Source of the DNA: Kineosporia sp. R_H_3
GTDB taxonomy: Bacteria > Actinomycetota > Actinomycetes > Actinomycetales > Kineosporiaceae
Length of the DNA stretch: 35,322 nucleotides
Direction: 5' to 3'
NCBI RefSeq assembly: GCF_002198675.1
Contig: NZ_MWLL01000085.1
Span: 45,100-80,421, forward strand
This document shows, in pieces, positions 22,548-31,435 of the stretch. The position numbers and the translations under genes were made by a program. Position 1 is the first letter of the stretch. Every line of letters starts with the position of its first letter. The notes under the pieces were generated by a model that ran no database searches, was not told the DNA's origin, and saw only the letters and a program-made list of their open reading frames with translations.

Positions 22548-24014
22548 GTGACGACTCACTCCCCCTCCCCGCACGACCTCGAGCCCCGGCCCGAGGCCGT
22601 CCAGCCGATCGGGCTCGAGTCCCGGTCCATCGACTACGTCCCCAGCTCCGAGCGGCACGGCAAGGTGTCGCACCTCGGCCCGCTGTGGTTCGTGAGCAAC
22701 ATCAACCTCACCGCGATGGCCACCGGCGTCGCCGCGCTGAGCATCGGCGCGGGGCTCATGTGGACCGTCGTCGCGACGGTCATCGGCTCGCTCTTCGGCA
22801 CGTTCTTCATGGCGTTCCACTCCGCGCAGGGCCCCCAGCTCGGGCTCCCGCAGCTCGTCCAGTCCCGGCCGCAGTTCGGCTACGTCGGCGCCGCGGTCAC
22901 CGTCTGGGTGTTCGCGCTCGTCAACTACATCGCCTACAACACCTCCGACGCCCTGCTCTCCGGCGCCGCGTTCAACACCCTCGTCGGGATCCCGACCGGG
23001 GTCGGCTACTTCCTCGCGGCGTCGATCGCCGCGCTCATCGCGCTCTACGGCTACCACTGGATCCACCGTGTCAACCGCTGGCTCAACTGGCCGCTCATGG
23101 CCGTCATGGTCGTGCTCACCGTCGCGGCCCTGTCCGACGCCCAGCTCCCGGACGGCGCGTTCGCGTTCGGCGAGTTCAAGCTCGCCGCCTTCATGACGGT
23201 CTTCGTCATCGTGGCCGGCTTCCAGCTCGGCTGGGCACCCTACGTCTCGGACTACTCGCGCTACCTGCCGGCGGACGTCGGCGTCCGGTCGACCTTCTGG
23301 TGGACCTACCTGTCGAGCGGGCTGTCGGCGATCTGGGTCTTCGTGCTCGGGGCCGTGATGTCCGCCGCCGGGCCCGACGCCGCCGACCCGGTCGCGGCGT
23401 TCCGCGGCGCGGGCGACCGGCTCGTGAGCGGCTTCGGCTGGGTGGCGGTCTTCGCCCTGCTCCTCGGGCTGCTCTCCGTCATGGGGATCAACCAGTACGG
23501 CGGCATGATGTCGATGATCTCGATCCGGGACTCGTTCAAGCCCGTGACGCCATCGGTCCGGGTCCGCGCGATCGGGATCGCCGTCATGTTCGTCACGGTC
23601 TGGGGCACCGCCCAGTTCGTCGGCATCGACCGCTTCAACACGTTCTACGGCAACGTGCTCATCTTCCTCGCCTACCTATTCACCCCGTGGACGGCGATCA
23701 ACCTCGTGGACTACTTCTTCGTCCGCAAGGGCAACTACGTCATCGCCGAGATCTTCAAGGCGAGGGGCATCTACGGCCGCTGGGGGTGGCGCGGCAACGT
23801 CGCCTACCTCGTCACGCTCCTCGTCATGGCGCCGTTCATGGTGACGGTGCCGTACACCGGGTTCCTCGCGACGGCCATGGGCGGGGTCGACTACTCGATC
23901 TTCATCGGCCTGCCCGTCGCCGGCCTGCTCTACATGTACCTGTGCCGCGACCTCGACCTGGCGCACGAGCGGCGCCTCGTCGAGGAGGAAGGGGTCCTCC
24001 CCGTTGTCCACTGA
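22548..24014 (+). CDS. NCS1 family permease (purine/cytosine/hydantoin type)
   Basis: 488 aa, about twelve hydrophobic segments. The family opening GPLWFVSNINLTAMATGVAA (near 46), the following GSLFGTFFMAFHSAQGPQLG and the segment GYVGAAVTVWVFALVNYIAYN are typical of the purine-cytosine permease branch of nucleobase:cation symporter-1 proteins. GTG 22548 has CGGAGG 6 nt upstream. First gene of a four-gene operon under the TetR operator; 11-nt overlap with the amidohydrolase. NCS1 members carry purines, pyrimidines, hydantoin, allantoin, thiamine; guanidino or ureido compounds are plausible here from the neighbours, but no substrate residue can be read with certainty. Confidence 0.87.
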   Translation: MTTHSPSPHDLEPRPEAVQPIGLESRSIDYVPSSERHGKVSHLGPLWFVSNINLTAMATGVAALSIGAGLMWTVVATVIGSLFGTFFMAFHSAQGPQLGLPQLVQSRPQFGYVGAAVTVWVFALVNYIAYNTSDALLSGAAFNTLVGIPTGVGYFLAASIAALIALYGYHWIHRVNRWLNWPLMAVMVVLTVAALSDAQLPDGAFAFGEFKLAAFMTVFVIVAGFQLGWAPYVSDYSRYLPADVGVRSTFWWTYLSSGLSAIWVFVLGAVMSAAGPDAADPVAAFRGAGDRLVSGFGWVAVFALLLGLLSVMGINQYGGMMSMISIRDSFKPVTPSVRVRAIGIAVMFVTVWGTAQFVGIDRFNTFYGNVLIFLAYLFTPWTAINLVDYFFVRKGNYVIAEIFKARGIYGRWGWRGNVAYLVTLLVMAPFMVTVPYTGFLATAMGGVDYSIFIGLPVAGLLYMYLCRDLDLAHERRLVEEEGVLPVVH

Positions 24015-25686
24015 GACAGCCGATCTCGTCGTCACCGGCGCGCGGGTCCACGCCCCGCGCGCCGGGGGCGCACCCGCCGACGCCGTCGCCGTCCGCGGCG
24101 ACCGCATCGTCTTCGTCGGGTCCGCGGACGCCGTCCGCGACCTCGTCGGCCCCGCGACCCGGGTCGTCGACGCGGCCGGCGGACTCGTCCTCCCCGGCTT
24201 CCAGGACAGCCACGTGCACGCGCCGTTCGCCGGCCGCAACCGCCTGCGGGTGTGGCTCAACGACCTGCACGGCAAGCAGGCCTACCTCGACGCGATCGCG
24301 GCGTACGCGGCGGCCAACCCGGACGAGCCGTGGATCCTCGGCGGCGGCTGGGCGATGGAGTTCTTCCCCGGCGGGACGCCCCGCAAGGAGGACCTCGACG
24401 CCGTCGTCCCCGACCGGCCGGTGTTCCTCTTCAACCGGGACGTCCACGGCGCCTGGGTCAACAGCCGGGCGCTCGAGGTCGGCGGCATCACCGCGGTGAC
24501 GCCCGACCCGTCCGACGGGCGGATCGAGCGCGACCCGGACGGCTCCCCCACCGGGACGCTCCACGAGGGCGCGGCGTACACGTTCAACGACACCGTCGTC
24601 CCGGTGCCGAGCCACGAGGAGTGGGTGGCGTCGGTCCTCGAGGGGCAGCGCCACCTGCACGCCCTGGGCATCACCGGCTGGCAGGACGCCTGGGTCACCC
24701 CCGCCACCCTGCGCGCCTACGAGACCGTCGCCGCCGACGGCCGGCTCACCGGCCGGGTCGTCGGGTCGCTGTGGTGGGACCGGCACCGCGGCCTGGAGCA
24801 GGTCGACGACCTGCTGGCCCAGCGCGAGCACGCCCTGGCCGTCGCGGCGCGGGCGGGTGCCCCGGTGCCGGGCTTCCACCCGACGACGGTCAAGATCATG
24901 ACGGACGGCGTGCTCGAGAACTACACCGGCGCCCTGCTCGAGTCCTACTGCGACGGCTGCGGCGGGCACACGGGCAACCACGGGCTCGCGTACGTCGAGC
25001 ACGACCTGCTCGTCGAGGCGGTCACCACCCTCGACCGGCACGGCTTCCAGGTGCACATGCACGCGATCGGCGACCGCGCCGTCCGCAACAGCCTCGACGC
25101 CGTCGAGGCCGCGCTGGCGGCCAACGGGGCGGGCGACCGGCGGCACCACGTCGCGCACGTCCAGGTCGTGCACCCGGACGACGTCCCGCGGTTCGCGGCG
25201 CTCGGCGCCGTCGCGAACTGCCAGGCGCTCTGGGCGCAGAGCGACGCCCAGATGGACGAGCTGACGATGCCGTTCCTCGGCCCGGACCGCGGCGGCTTCC
25301 AGTACCCGTTCGAGAGCATCCGGGCCGCGGGCGCCCGCCTCGCGATGGGCAGCGACTGGTCGGTGAGCAGCGCCGACCCGCTCGAGCAGATCGAGGTCGC
25401 GGTGAACCGGGCCGGTCCGTGGGCGCGCGACGTCCCGGCCTTCCTGCCGTCGGAGAAGCTGCCGCTGCGGGTCGCCGTCGACGCGTTCACCGCCGGGTCG
25501 GCGTACGTCAACCACGACGACGACGCGGGCCGGGTCGAGGTCGGTGCCCGGGCGGACCTCGCGGTGCTCGACACCGACGTCTTCGCGGAGTCGTTCTCCC
25601 GCAACGGCTACGTCCCCGTGGCCGACGCCTCGGTGACGCTCACCGTGGCCGCCGGGCGCGTCGTGCACTCCGCGACGGCGCAGTGA
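24004..25686 (+). CDS. Amidohydrolase family protein, YtcJ-like
   Basis: 560 aa; TTG start 24004 inside the permease end, with a GGAGGAAGGGG stretch 10-15 nt upstream. It has the divided amidohydrolase-3 architecture: HxH at residues 70/72 in GFQDSHVHAPFAG, WILGGGWAMEFFPGG, VKIMTDGVLENYTGALLE with the Lys, VHMHAIGDRAVRN with two further His, and AMGSDWSVSSADPLEQ with the catalytic Asp. YtcJ/LAF3-type enzymes hydrolyse N-acyl or formamide-like bonds; the real substrates are mostly unknown. Placement between a permease and urease subunits suggests it opens the imported compound to give a urea or amide product (inferred). Confidence 0.85.
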   Translation: MSTETADLVVTGARVHAPRAGGAPADAVAVRGDRIVFVGSADAVRDLVGPATRVVDAAGGLVLPGFQDSHVHAPFAGRNRLRVWLNDLHGKQAYLDAIAAYAAANPDEPWILGGGWAMEFFPGGTPRKEDLDAVVPDRPVFLFNRDVHGAWVNSRALEVGGITAVTPDPSDGRIERDPDGSPTGTLHEGAAYTFNDTVVPVPSHEEWVASVLEGQRHLHALGITGWQDAWVTPATLRAYETVAADGRLTGRVVGSLWWDRHRGLEQVDDLLAQREHALAVAARAGAPVPGFHPTTVKIMTDGVLENYTGALLESYCDGCGGHTGNHGLAYVEHDLLVEAVTTLDRHGFQVHMHAIGDRAVRNSLDAVEAALAANGAGDRRHHVAHVQVVHPDDVPRFAALGAVANCQALWAQSDAQMDELTMPFLGPDRGGFQYPFESIRAAGARLAMGSDWSVSSADPLEQIEVAVNRAGPWARDVPAFLPSEKLPLRVAVDAFTAGSAYVNHDDDAGRVEVGARADLAVLDTDVFAESFSRNGYVPVADASVTLTVAAGRVVHSATAQ

Positions 25687-25702
25687 CCGCTTCGATGGGC
25701 GC

Positions 25703-26425
25703 ATGAGGCTGACACCCGCCGAGCGCGACCGGCTGCTGCTCGCGACCGCCGCCGCCCAGGCGCGGCGGCGGCGCGGGCGGGGGCTGCGGCTCAACGTGCC
25801 CGAGACGGTCGCGCTCGTCGCGGACGCCGCCGTCGAGGCGGCCCGCGACGGGCTCCGGCTCACGGAGGCGGTCGAGGCCGCCCGCGCGCTGCTCGGGCCG
25901 GACGACGTCCTGCCGGGGGTCGCGGACGTCGTCACCGAGGTGCGGGTCGAGGCCGTCTTCGACGACGGCACCCGGCTCGTCGTCGTCCCGGACCCGGTCG
26001 GCGGCGGGCACCTGGGGGCCGCCGCACCCGGGGCGGTCCTGCCCGGCACCGACGAGACCGTTTCTCCCGCAACGGGTCACGACGCCGTCGAGGTCGTCGT
26101 CACGAACACCGCGACGCTGCCTGTCACGGTGACCTCGCACTGGCACTTCTTCGAGGCCAACCCGCGGCTGCGCTTCGACCGGGCGGCCGCGTACGGCCGC
26201 CGGCTCGCCGTCCCGGCCGGGTCCGCCGTCCGGTTCGACCCGGGGGTACCGACGACCGTGGCGCTCGTGCCGGTCGGCGGCGCCCGGGTCGCCGTCGGGT
26301 TCGCCGGGCTCGTCGACGGCCCGCTCGACGCCGACGGGGCCCGCGAGGCCGCCCTGGGGCGGGCGCGGGCGTTCGGCTACCTCGGGGCCGGCGGCCCTGA
26401 CGCTCCGGACGGGGAGGTCCGGTGA
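25703..26425 (+). CDS. ureAB: Fused urease gamma-beta subunit
   Basis: 240 aa fusion. Residues 1 to about 98 are a full-length UreA (MRLTPAERDRLLLATAAAQA, LRLNVPETVALVADAAVEAARDG, VEAVFDDGTRLVVV); then a linker; residues about 120-225 match UreB (VTVTSHWHFFEANPRLRFDR, VPAGSAVRFDPG, VGFAGLVDGPL). The conserved SHxHFxExNP block is kept. Such gamma-beta fusions are known from Helicobacter and some actinomycetes. The ribosome site before ATG 25703 is weak and the gene lies 16 nt after the amidohydrolase. Its stop overlaps the ureC start (GTGA). It scaffolds the alpha subunit. Confidence 0.9.
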   Translation: MRLTPAERDRLLLATAAAQARRRRGRGLRLNVPETVALVADAAVEAARDGLRLTEAVEAARALLGPDDVLPGVADVVTEVRVEAVFDDGTRLVVVPDPVGGGHLGAAAPGAVLPGTDETVSPATGHDAVEVVVTNTATLPVTVTSHWHFFEANPRLRFDRAAAYGRRLAVPAGSAVRFDPGVPTTVALVPVGGARVAVGFAGLVDGPLDADGAREAALGRARAFGYLGAGGPDAPDGEVR

Positions 26426-28116
26426 CCGGCATGGACCGCGCCACGTACGCCGGGGTCTACGGCCCGACGGCGGGCGACCGGGTCCGTCTCGGCGACACCG
26501 GCCTCGTCGTCGAGGTCCCGGTCGACGACGCCCGTCGCGGCGACGAGCTGCTCATCGGCTACGGCAAGACCGCCCGGGACGGGATGCACCTGCAGGCCGT
26601 GCCGCCGTCCGGGTCGTGCGACCTCGTCGTCACCGGCTGCCTGCTCCTCGACCCGGTGCTCGGCATCCGCAAGACGTCGATCGGCGTCCGCGACGGCCGG
26701 GTCGTCGCCGTCGGCCGGGCCGGCAACCCGGACACCCTCGACGGCGTGGACGTCGTCGTCGGCACCGGGACCGGCATCGTCAACGGCGAAGGGCTGATCG
26801 CCACACCGGGCGGCATCGACACCCACGTCCACATGCTCTCCCCGCGCGTCATGGAGGCCGAGCTGTCGTCGGGGATGACGACGGTGCTCGGCCAGGAGTA
26901 CGGCCCGATGTGGGGCGTCGGGGTCAACGACGCGTTCGGCGTCCGGGCCGGGATCGCCGCCTTCGACGCGTGGCCGGTCAACGTCGGTTGGCTCGGCCGC
27001 GGCTCCTCGTCGCGGCCGGAGCCGCTCGTCGAGGCCCTCGTGAGGGCGGGGGTCTGCGGCTTCAAGGTGCACGAGGACACCGGCGCCCACCACCGGGCGC
27101 TCGACACCGCGCTGCGCGTCGCCGACGAGCACGACGTCCAGGTGGCGCTGCACACCGACGGCCTGAACGAGGCGATGAGCGTCGCGGACACCCTCGCCGT
27201 CGTCGCCGGCCGCGCCGTCCACGCGTTCCACGTCGAGGGCTGCGGCGGCGGGCACCACGACGTCCTGTCGCTCGCCGGGGTGCCCAACGTCATCGGGTCG
27301 AGCACGAACCCGACCCTGCCGTTCGGCCGCGACGCGACCGCCGAGCACTACGCGATGATCGTCTCCGCGCACGGCCTGCGCACCGACCTGCCGGGCGAGG
27401 AGGCGCTGGCCCAGGACCGGGTGCGGGCCGCGACGATGGCCGCCGAGGGCGTCCTCCACGACCTCGGTGTCGTCCCGATCACGTCGTCCGACGCCCAGGG
27501 CATGGGCCGCGCCGGCGAGACGTGGGCCCGCACCTTCGCCCTCGCGGGTGCGATGAAGGCCCAGTTCGGCCCCCTCGACGGCGACCCCGCGGACGGCCGG
27601 CACGACAACGCGCGGGTGCTGCGGTACCTCGCCAAGCTGACGCTCAACCCGGCGCTCGCGCACGGCTTCGCGCACGAGGTCGGGTCGCTCGCGCCCGGGC
27701 GGCTCGCGGACGTCGTGCTGTGGCACCCGGCGTTCTTCGGGGTCAAGCCGCAGGTCGTCCTCAAGGCCGGAGTGCCGGCGTGGGGCGTCACCGGCGACCC
27801 GAACGCGACGATCGACGCCGCCGAGCCGCTCGTCCTCGGCCCGCAGTTCGGCGGGCACGGCGGCGCAGCGGCCGACCTGTCGGTGCTCTTCGTCTCGCAG
27901 GCCTGCGCGGACGCCGGCGAGGACCGGCTGCCGACCCGCCGCCGCCGGGTCGCCGTCCGCGGCTGCCGCGACGTCGGGCTGGCGGACATGGCGCACCACG
28001 GCCGCACCGGCACCGTGACCGTCGACCCCGGGACGGCCCGGGTGCGCCTCGACGGCGAGGTCGTGACCTCCGCCGCCCAGGACCGGGTCAGCCTCGCCCG
28101 GCTCTACCTGATCTGA
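26422..28116 (+). CDS. ureC: Urease alpha subunit, divergent active site
   Basis: 564 aa, close to the usual about 567. All nickel ligands are present: H135 and H137 in THVHML, the carbamylated Lys K215 in GFKVHEDTG, H244 in VALHTD, H270 in AFHVEGCGGGH, D357 in TSSDAQGMGR; the flap His H317 is kept. Changed against classic Klebsiella-type ureases: HIHWICPQQ is HVHMLSPRV, GGGTGPA is GQEYGPM, HEDWG is HEDTG, the flap Cys (C319) is Ala316, and A366 is Gly360. GTG 26422 overlaps the UreAB stop; ATG 26431 is an alternative. No ureD, E, F or G is in the window. Hence either a urease activated in trans, or an enzyme acting on a related substrate. Confidence 0.9.
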   Translation: MTGMDRATYAGVYGPTAGDRVRLGDTGLVVEVPVDDARRGDELLIGYGKTARDGMHLQAVPPSGSCDLVVTGCLLLDPVLGIRKTSIGVRDGRVVAVGRAGNPDTLDGVDVVVGTGTGIVNGEGLIATPGGIDTHVHMLSPRVMEAELSSGMTTVLGQEYGPMWGVGVNDAFGVRAGIAAFDAWPVNVGWLGRGSSSRPEPLVEALVRAGVCGFKVHEDTGAHHRALDTALRVADEHDVQVALHTDGLNEAMSVADTLAVVAGRAVHAFHVEGCGGGHHDVLSLAGVPNVIGSSTNPTLPFGRDATAEHYAMIVSAHGLRTDLPGEEALAQDRVRAATMAAEGVLHDLGVVPITSSDAQGMGRAGETWARTFALAGAMKAQFGPLDGDPADGRHDNARVLRYLAKLTLNPALAHGFAHEVGSLAPGRLADVVLWHPAFFGVKPQVVLKAGVPAWGVTGDPNATIDAAEPLVLGPQFGGHGGAAADLSVLFVSQACADAGEDRLPTRRRRVAVRGCRDVGLADMAHHGRTGTVTVDPGTARVRLDGEVVTSAAQDRVSLARLYLI

Positions 28117-28147
28117 CACTCGCCAGGCTGATCTGACGCTCACCAGG
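28108..28147. repeat. 20-bp tandem duplication across a convergent junction
   Basis: 28108-28127 and 28128-28147 are the same 20-bp unit (CTGATCTGAC followed by ACTCGCCAGG or GCTCACCAGG) with two differences. The first copy contains the ureC stop, the second the end of the amidase. It places a second CTGATCTGAC after the stop. Confidence 0.9.
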
Positions 28148-29651
28148 TCGGCCAGGGCGCGTACCCGGGCGCGACGACGGGCCACGGGTGCGCGGCCTGC
28201 CAGCGCTCCGCGACGTCGAGCAGGACACCGTCCCGCCAGCGCGGCGCGGTGACCTGCAGCCCGGACGGCACCCCGTGGGCGTCGAGCCCCCACGGCAGGC
28301 TGACCGCCGGGTGCCCGGTGACGTTCTGCACCGCCGTGGAGAAGACCTCGGGCGGCAGGAGCCCCGGGCCGGCGTCGCGGACGAGCCGGCCGTCGGCGAT
28401 CCACGCGTCCACGGCGACGGTCGGGGTGACGAGCACGCCGTCGTCGCCGAGCAGCACGTCGAGAGCCCGGGTGTACACCGTCCGCCGCCGCCGCGCGGCC
28501 AGGTACCGGTCGACGTCCACCGCGAGCCCGTCGGCGAGGAACTGCCGGGTGGAGGTGTCGAGCAGGTCGCCGGCCTCGACGAGCCGGGCGACGGCGTCCC
28601 GGCCGCCGAGCACCGCGGCCAGCGAGGCGACGTGCTCGGCCGGGGCGAGCACGAACCAGTCGAGGTCGGGGTCGCCGACGCCCGCGAAGAGGGACGCCGG
28701 GTCGAGCCGCTCGACCTCGGGCGGCGGGCCGCCGGCGGCGAGCAGGTCGACGAGCGCCCCGGCGCCGGTCCGCAGCCGCTCCGCGACGCCGTCCGGCAGC
28801 GGGCCGAGCGGGGACGTCCGGTCGGCGACGACGACCCGGCCGACCGGCGGCCCGTCGTGCCCGCGGCGGTGCGGGTCGGCGACGTCGGGCGGTGCCGGGG
28901 CGCTGTCCGGGTCTCCCGGGACGACGCCCGTCATGAGCGAGAGCAGCAGCCGCAGGTCGCCGGCGTCGTGCGCGAGCGGGCCGTACGTCGACAGGTCGAC
29001 CCAGTCCGCGACCGGCCAGCGGCCGACGAGCCCGTGGGTCGGCTTGAGGCCGAGCAGCCCGCAGAACGCCGCGGGGATGCGCACCGAGCCGCCGCCGTCC
29101 GTCGCCGTCGCGACCGGTGCCAGCCCGGCCGCGAGCGCCGCGCCCGACCCGCCGCTCGAGCCGCCCGGGGAACGCTCGGGGTTCCACGGGTTGCGGGTCA
29201 CGCCGTGCGCGGACGACGCGGTGAAGCCCTCGATCGCGAGCTCGGGCAGCGCGGTCTTGCCGACGACGACCCCGCCCGCGGCCCGGTACCGGGCGGGGAC
29301 CACCTCGTCCTGGGTGGCCGGTGGTGCCGCGGCGAAGAGCCGCGAACCGCGCCGGGTGGGCAGCCCGGCGAGGTCCTCGAGGTCCTTGACGAGCACGGGG
29401 ACACCGGCGAGCGGCCACCGCGCGAGCACCGCGGCGACGGCGTCCGCGCGGGTGCGGTGCCGCCGGTGCTCGGCCTCGACCTGCGCGTCGAGCGCGTCGG
29501 CCTCGGCGAGCGCCTCGTCGGCCCGCAGCGCCACCACGGCCCCCAGGTCGGTGGCCGCGGCGATCCGGCGCAGCGACTCCTCGGCGCAACGGCGGGCGGT
29601 GACGACGCGGTCCGCGACGGCCCGCGCCGTGCCGCCGACCGGCCCGGTCAC
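28140..29651 (-). CDS. Amidase signature family enzyme
   Basis: 503 aa. The Ser-cisSer-Lys triad is complete: K89 in [11 protein letters not shown]165 in [17 protein letters not shown], and nucleophile S189 in [14 protein letters not shown]. Length and fold fit stand-alone amidases, not GatA (no GatB/C genes) and not allophanate hydrolase (no C-terminal allophanate domain). GTG 29651-29649 overlaps the ureohydrolase stop as GTGA, so both are made together. The pairing suggests it cleaves the carboxamide of a guanidino compound before, or alongside, urea release (inferred). The last residues lie in the duplicated 20 bp at 28128-28147. Confidence 0.9.
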   Translation of the reverse strand: MTGPVGGTARAVADRVVTARRCAEESLRRIAAATDLGAVVALRADEALAEADALDAQVEAEHRRHRTRADAVAAVLARWPLAGVPVLVKDLEDLAGLPTRRGSRLFAAAPPATQDEVVPARYRAAGGVVVGKTALPELAIEGFTASSAHGVTRNPWNPERSPGGSSGGSGAALAAGLAPVATATDGGGSVRIPAAFCGLLGLKPTHGLVGRWPVADWVDLSTYGPLAHDAGDLRLLLSLMTGVVPGDPDSAPAPPDVADPHRRGHDGPPVGRVVVADRTSPLGPLPDGVAERLRTGAGALVDLLAAGGPPPEVERLDPASLFAGVGDPDLDWFVLAPAEHVASLAAVLGGRDAVARLVEAGDLLDTSTRQFLADGLAVDVDRYLAARRRRTVYTRALDVLLGDDGVLVTPTVAVDAWIADGRLVRDAGPGLLPPEVFSTAVQNVTGHPAVSLPWGLDAHGVPSGLQVTAPRWRDGVLLDVAERWQAAHPWPVVAPGYAPWPTW

Positions 29652-30604
29652 CGCCGTCCGGCGCGCAGCGCGAGCAGGCCGAGCAGCTCGTAGACGACGT
29701 TCGCCGCGGCGATCGTCGTGAGCTCGGCGTGGTCGTACGCGGGGGCGACCTCGACGACGTCCGCCCCGACGATGTCGAGGCCGTCGAAGCCGCGCAGGAT
29801 CATCTGGAGCTCGCGGGTCGTCAGGCCGCCCGGCTCCGGGGTGCCCGTGCCGGGGGCGTGGGCCGGGTCGAGGACGTCGATGTCGATGCTCACGTAGACC
29901 GGCCGGCCGCCGACCCGCTCGCGCACCTGGTCGATGCAGGCGTCGACCCCGCGCCGGGCGACGTCGACGGTCGAGACGACCGCGAAGCCCAGCTCGCGGT
30001 CGGCGGTGAGGTCGGCGGCGGAGTAGAGCGGCCCGCGGATGCCGACGTGGGCGCTCGTCCCGAGGTCGAGCAGGCCCTCCTCGACCGCGCGCCGGAACGG
30101 CGTCCCGTGCGTGTAGGGAGCGCCGAAGTAGGTGTCCCACGTGTCGAGGTGGGCGTCGAAGTGCACGAGCGCGACCGGCCCGTGCCGCTGCGCGAGGACG
30201 CGCAGGAGCGGCAGCGCGATCGTGTGGTCGCCGCCGACCGTGACGAGGGCGCCGGCGACCTCGAGCACCTCGCGCGCACCGCGCTCGACCTGCTCGATCG
30301 CGGCGACGAGGTCGAAGGGGTTGACGGCGAGGTCCCCGGCGTCCGCGACCTGGTGGACGTCCCACGGGTGGACGTCGAGGTACGGGTGGTAGGGCCGCAG
30401 CAGCTTCGACCCGGCGCGGACGGCGGCCGGCCCGAACCGGGCGCCGGGCCGGTACGAGACCCCCGAGTCGAAGGGGACGCCGAGAACCGCGACACCCGCC
30501 CGGCCCACCTCGTCGAGGCGGGGCAGGCGGGCGAACGTGTCGGGCCCGGCGAACCGGGGACGTTCCAGACCTGAGGGCGGTCCGACGGGCGGCTCCGCCG
30601 TCAC
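29648..30604 (-). CDS. Ureohydrolase (agmatinase/guanidinobutyrase family)
   Basis: 318 aa, one arginase-fold domain. Metal ligands: H127 in GGDHT, D150, H152 and D154 in [11 protein letters not shown]241 and D243 in SIDIDVLDP. The loop [18 protein letters not shown] is typical of agmatinase and guanidinobutyrase subgroups rather than arginase. These enzymes split a guanidino group, releasing urea plus an amine. Substrate could be agmatine, 4-guanidinobutyrate or free guanidine; the loop residues [17 protein letters not shown] do not decide this. GTG 30604 overlaps the DUF3052 stop by GTGA, placing the gene behind a housekeeping gene. Product urea fits the urease operon opposite. Confidence 0.9.
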   Translation of the reverse strand: MTAEPPVGPPSGLERPRFAGPDTFARLPRLDEVGRAGVAVLGVPFDSGVSYRPGARFGPAAVRAGSKLLRPYHPYLDVHPWDVHQVADAGDLAVNPFDLVAAIEQVERGAREVLEVAGALVTVGGDHTIALPLLRVLAQRHGPVALVHFDAHLDTWDTYFGAPYTHGTPFRRAVEEGLLDLGTSAHVGIRGPLYSAADLTADRELGFAVVSTVDVARRGVDACIDQVRERVGGRPVYVSIDIDVLDPAHAPGTGTPEPGGLTTRELQMILRGFDGLDIVGADVVEVAPAYDHAELTTIAAANVVYELLGLLALRAGRR

Positions 30605-31029
30605 TTGCGCCCGTTGCGCGGGCTGGCCAGGCGGGTGCCCGTCCAGTCGCTGCAGGCGCTGATCGTGCTCGTCGCGTGCAGCCCCGCGGTCGGGGCGGCG
30701 TCCTCGATCTCCGCGGGCTCGACGTGCCCGGGCCGCCCGGACTTCGGGGTGAGCAGCCAGACGACCCCGCCCTCGGCGAGGTTCGTCAGAGCGTCCATGA
30801 GGGAGTCGACGAGATCACCGTCGCCGTCGCGCCACCAGTACACGGCGGCGTCCACGACCTCCTGGTTGTCCTCGTCGACCATCTCGTTGCCGGTCAGGTC
30901 CTCGACGGCGAGCCGGAGCTCGTCGTCCACGTCGTCGTCGTAGCCGAACTCCTGGACCACCTGTCCAGGGCGGAAGCCCAGGCGACCTGCCATGGACTGA
31001 TCCGCCGCGGACTCCGCGGTCGTGCCCAC
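30601..31029 (-). CDS. DUF3052 family protein
   Basis: 142 aa from GTG 31029, chosen because GGAGGAGGAGG (31048-31038) lies 8 nt upstream; ATG 31068 would add 13 residues, encoded partly by the ribosome site itself, and has no site of its own. The core [20 protein letters not shown], the run [20 protein letters not shown] and [19 protein letters not shown] is the DUF3052 signature, a protein of unknown function found beside aceE and ahpE in mycobacteria and streptomycetes. It is divergent from aceE and coupled by GTGA to the ureohydrolase, which is not the usual neighbour. Confidence 0.88.
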   Translation of the reverse strand: MGTTAESAADQSMAGRLGFRPGQVVQEFGYDDDVDDELRLAVEDLTGNEMVDEDNQEVVDAAVYWWRDGDGDLVDSLMDALTNLAEGGVVWLLTPKSGRPGHVEPAEIEDAAPTAGLHATSTISACSDWTGTRLASPRNGRK

Positions 31030-31435
31030 CTCGATGACCTCCTCCTCCTTCGACCGGTCGAACACCATGTCGATTCGTCACGCTAGTGCACTGCACTCCA
31101 CCTGCCGAGCGCAACCGCCCGCAGGGCGATCATCGGCGCGTCGCGGCTCCGACCGCAGTGTTTGGCGCCGATTCGCGGGTATTGACCGGGTCGGACGGCC
31201 CGGATCGTTATCGATCACGGCCCCGTCCCGGCCGGCCGCCGAGCACGCGGACGACCCGTCGCGGCTGCGTCACGGGTACGTCACGGCACGGGACGGCGTC
31301 CCACCCATCGGGCTACCGGGGGGTAGATGTGACGATCGACGGGCAGGGGACGAGGATGGGGTGCAAGACCCCGCGGTGAGGTGCTGCTCACGAGGCCCGG
31401 CCCCACCCGACGAGGACCTCTGACAAGGAGAAGAC
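31030..31435. other. Divergent control region, DUF3052/aceE
   Basis: About 400 bp. Seen: the dyad AGTGC-ACT-GCACT (31085-31097) near the DUF3052 start, TTGACC (31182-31187) followed about 20 bp later by GTTATCGAT, TAGATG near 31324, and AAGGAG (31425-31430), 5 nt before the aceE GTG. The two gene promoters must lie here but cannot be assigned firmly. No riboswitch or small frame is supported. Confidence 0.4.

Noticed and set aside
26377-29589. 1070-codon minus-strand frame covering ureC and part of the amidase
   Set aside because: Antisense to ureC and out of frame with the amidase; no motif.
28140-29651. Amidase as GatA or allophanate hydrolase
   Set aside because: No gatB/gatC nearby and no C-terminal allophanate hydrolase domain or urea carboxylase.
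31030-31435. Riboswitch in the aceE leader
   Set aside because: No recognisable conserved riboswitch core; only scattered GC-rich pairings.
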